Assembly (NCBI GenBank): GCA_039588335.1
Contig: JBDGZZ010000143.1
Span: forward strand, 1-15,937
Length of the DNA: 15,937 nucleotides
DNA from: G020351775 sp039588335
GTDB lineage: Bacteria; Gemmatimonadota; Gemmatimonadetes; Gemmatimonadales; GWC2-71-9
Direction of reading: 5' to 3'
A program made the position numbers and the translations under genes. Below are positions 15,184 to 15,937 of the stretch, one piece after another. Every line of letters begins with the position of its first letter. The first letter of the stretch is position 1. The notes under the pieces are model-generated. The model did no database searches, was not told where the DNA came from, and worked only from the letters and a program-made list of their open reading frames with translations.

Positions 15184-15539
15184 TCAAAGCACGGCCTTGA
15201 CTGTCGCACTCGGCCCGCCGGAGCCGGCTCGGTTCATGGCCAGCACGCGAAAGTCCAGCTCCACGCCACGCGGCTGGTCGCGCAGCAGGATTCCCGCCCA
15301 AGATTGGCCCCGTCTGGACCATCGCTAACCGCGACATCCGCTATTGCCTGGGGTTCGGGCCAGCGCCATTCAACGACGGGCCCGAAGTTCTCGAAGTCGT
15401 TCTCCGTGTAGAGATAACCATGGGGCTCTCCCCTTTCGACCAGGATACCGTCCTCGACACTGGTGCACCTGAATTCTTCCCGTACGGACCTCCGCACACG
15501 CTCGCGTTGTTCTACAGTCGGTGAAGTGCGCGATGCCAC
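15184..15539 (-). pseudogene. Broken gene with DUF1080-like and fibronectin-III-like parts
   Basis: On the - strand the frame from 15539 reads V-E-D-G-I-L-V-E-R-G-E-P-H-G-Y-L-Y-T-E-N-D-F-E-N-F, which resembles the N-terminal half of DUF1080 (3-keto-disaccharide hydrolase/LamG-like) proteins. It runs on as V-V-E-W-R-W-P-E-P. Near 15297 the frame must shift by one base. In the new frame GILLRDQPRGVELDFRVLAM, N-R-A-G-S-G-G-P-S-A-T-V-K-A-V-L and a TGA at 15184-15186 form a typical end of a fibronectin type III domain. A stop codon lies directly upstream of the first codon, and both domains are too short. I read this as a deleted, frameshifted remnant, possibly a fusion of two genes. A sequencing indel could explain the frameshift but not the missing parts. 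Confidence 0.5.
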
Positions 15540-15671
15540 TCACCGGCTGGCTAGCCGAAGCCGTGCTGTGCGAGAACCTGATCCGCCCTGCGAACTGCAC
15601 TGGCGCAGCTTTTCGGTGTAGTAGATCCTAGCGTTGGACCAACTCCTCAGTCGTTCTCCAAGGGAGGCCCG

Positions 15672-15937
15672 ATGAATTGGAACTGGTGGTTGATGCAATT
15701 TCTGTACGCCTTGCCTGATGCGCTGCCGTGGATCTTTGGTGGCCTCGCGGGTGTGGGCATGGTCTCATTCGGTCCAATCGGGCGCGCGTTCGTCCGTCGT
15801 CTGAAGCGGGGTGACGTCGAGGCTGAGTTACTGCCTGCCGTTCTCGAAGAGCTTACTCTTGTTCGCGGCGAGTTAGGAGAGGTTCTGGAGCGATTGGACT
15901 ATGCGGAGCGGCTGGTGAGCAGGGGCCACAATGCTGA
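15672..15937 (+). CDS. Small membrane/coiled-coil protein, 3' partial
   Basis: The ATG at 15672 has an AGGGAGG site 4 bases upstream, and the frame is open to the right edge (88 residues plus two bases). Residues 1-20 are aromatic (M-N-W-N-W-W-L-M-Q-F). About 17-35 form a membrane segment (A-L-P-W-I-F-G-G-L-A-G-V-G-M-V), followed by a basic stretch V-R-R-L-K-R-G. About 48-82 form an acidic coiled coil ending E-R-L-D-Y-A-E-R-L-V. The design (membrane anchor, short linker, coiled coil, hydrophobic end motif) matches the 92-residue protein at 1234. No named family was recognised. It is not part of the - strand debris behind it, and its promoter would lie in 15540-15660. Confidence 0.75.
   Translation, partial: MNWNWWLMQFLYALPDALPWIFGGLAGVGMVSFGPIGRAFVRRLKRGDVEAELLPAVLEELTLVRGELGEVLERLDYAERLVSRGHNA

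Overview
The window looks like a contig from a GC-rich, Gram-negative-type bacterium, probably an environmental metagenome assembly because it contains a short run of Ns. The mix of genes (a bacillithiol-pathway BshC, MurJ, full-length LarC, and several lipoproteins of the 6-bladed beta-propeller type with a G-R-x-G-x-G-P-x-E-F/Y signature) suggests Gemmatimonadota or a near relative. That assignment is inference from gene content, not from a marker gene.

Region 1 (1-8760, + strand) is a compact housekeeping block of seven genes: bshC (5' end outside the window), a 92-residue membrane/coiled-coil protein, murJ, uvrC, thrC, larC and a secreted TPR protein. uvrC/thrC and larC/TPR overlap by 4 bases (ATGA), and the other gaps are 34 bases or less. 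A strong rho-independent hairpin with a T-tract at 8728-8759 closes the block, so it is probably one transcription unit. thrC is broken only by an 8-N assembly gap. The missing bases and frame change are almost certainly an assembly matter and not biology.

Region 2 (8761-13590, + strand) is looser accessory DNA. It begins with about 380 bases of GC-rich, hairpin- and repeat-bearing non-coding sequence and an orphan 39-residue lipoprotein-leader ORF. A lipoprotein of the plant-type glutaminyl cyclase family follows, then a frameshifted scrap of a HAD phosphatase, a glyoxalase-fold (VOC) protein that may or may not be exported, and two beta-propeller lipoproteins.

Region 3 (13591-15937) starts with a tRNA T-arm-like scrap between convergent genes. 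A third beta-propeller lipoprotein lies on the - strand, preceded by a 43-residue secreted mini-ORF that ends 4 bases before one possible start of the lipoprotein. Next come the remains of a DUF1080/fibronectin-III-type gene (- strand) and the start of another small membrane/coiled-coil protein, cut by the right edge.

The second half of the window is thus a zone of envelope-directed genes mixed with gene debris. I found no CRISPR array, transposase, integrase, toxin-antitoxin pair or recognisable defence system. The most interesting items are the paralogous propeller lipoproteins, the secreted mini-ORF, the VOC protein with two plausible starts, and the gene remnants.
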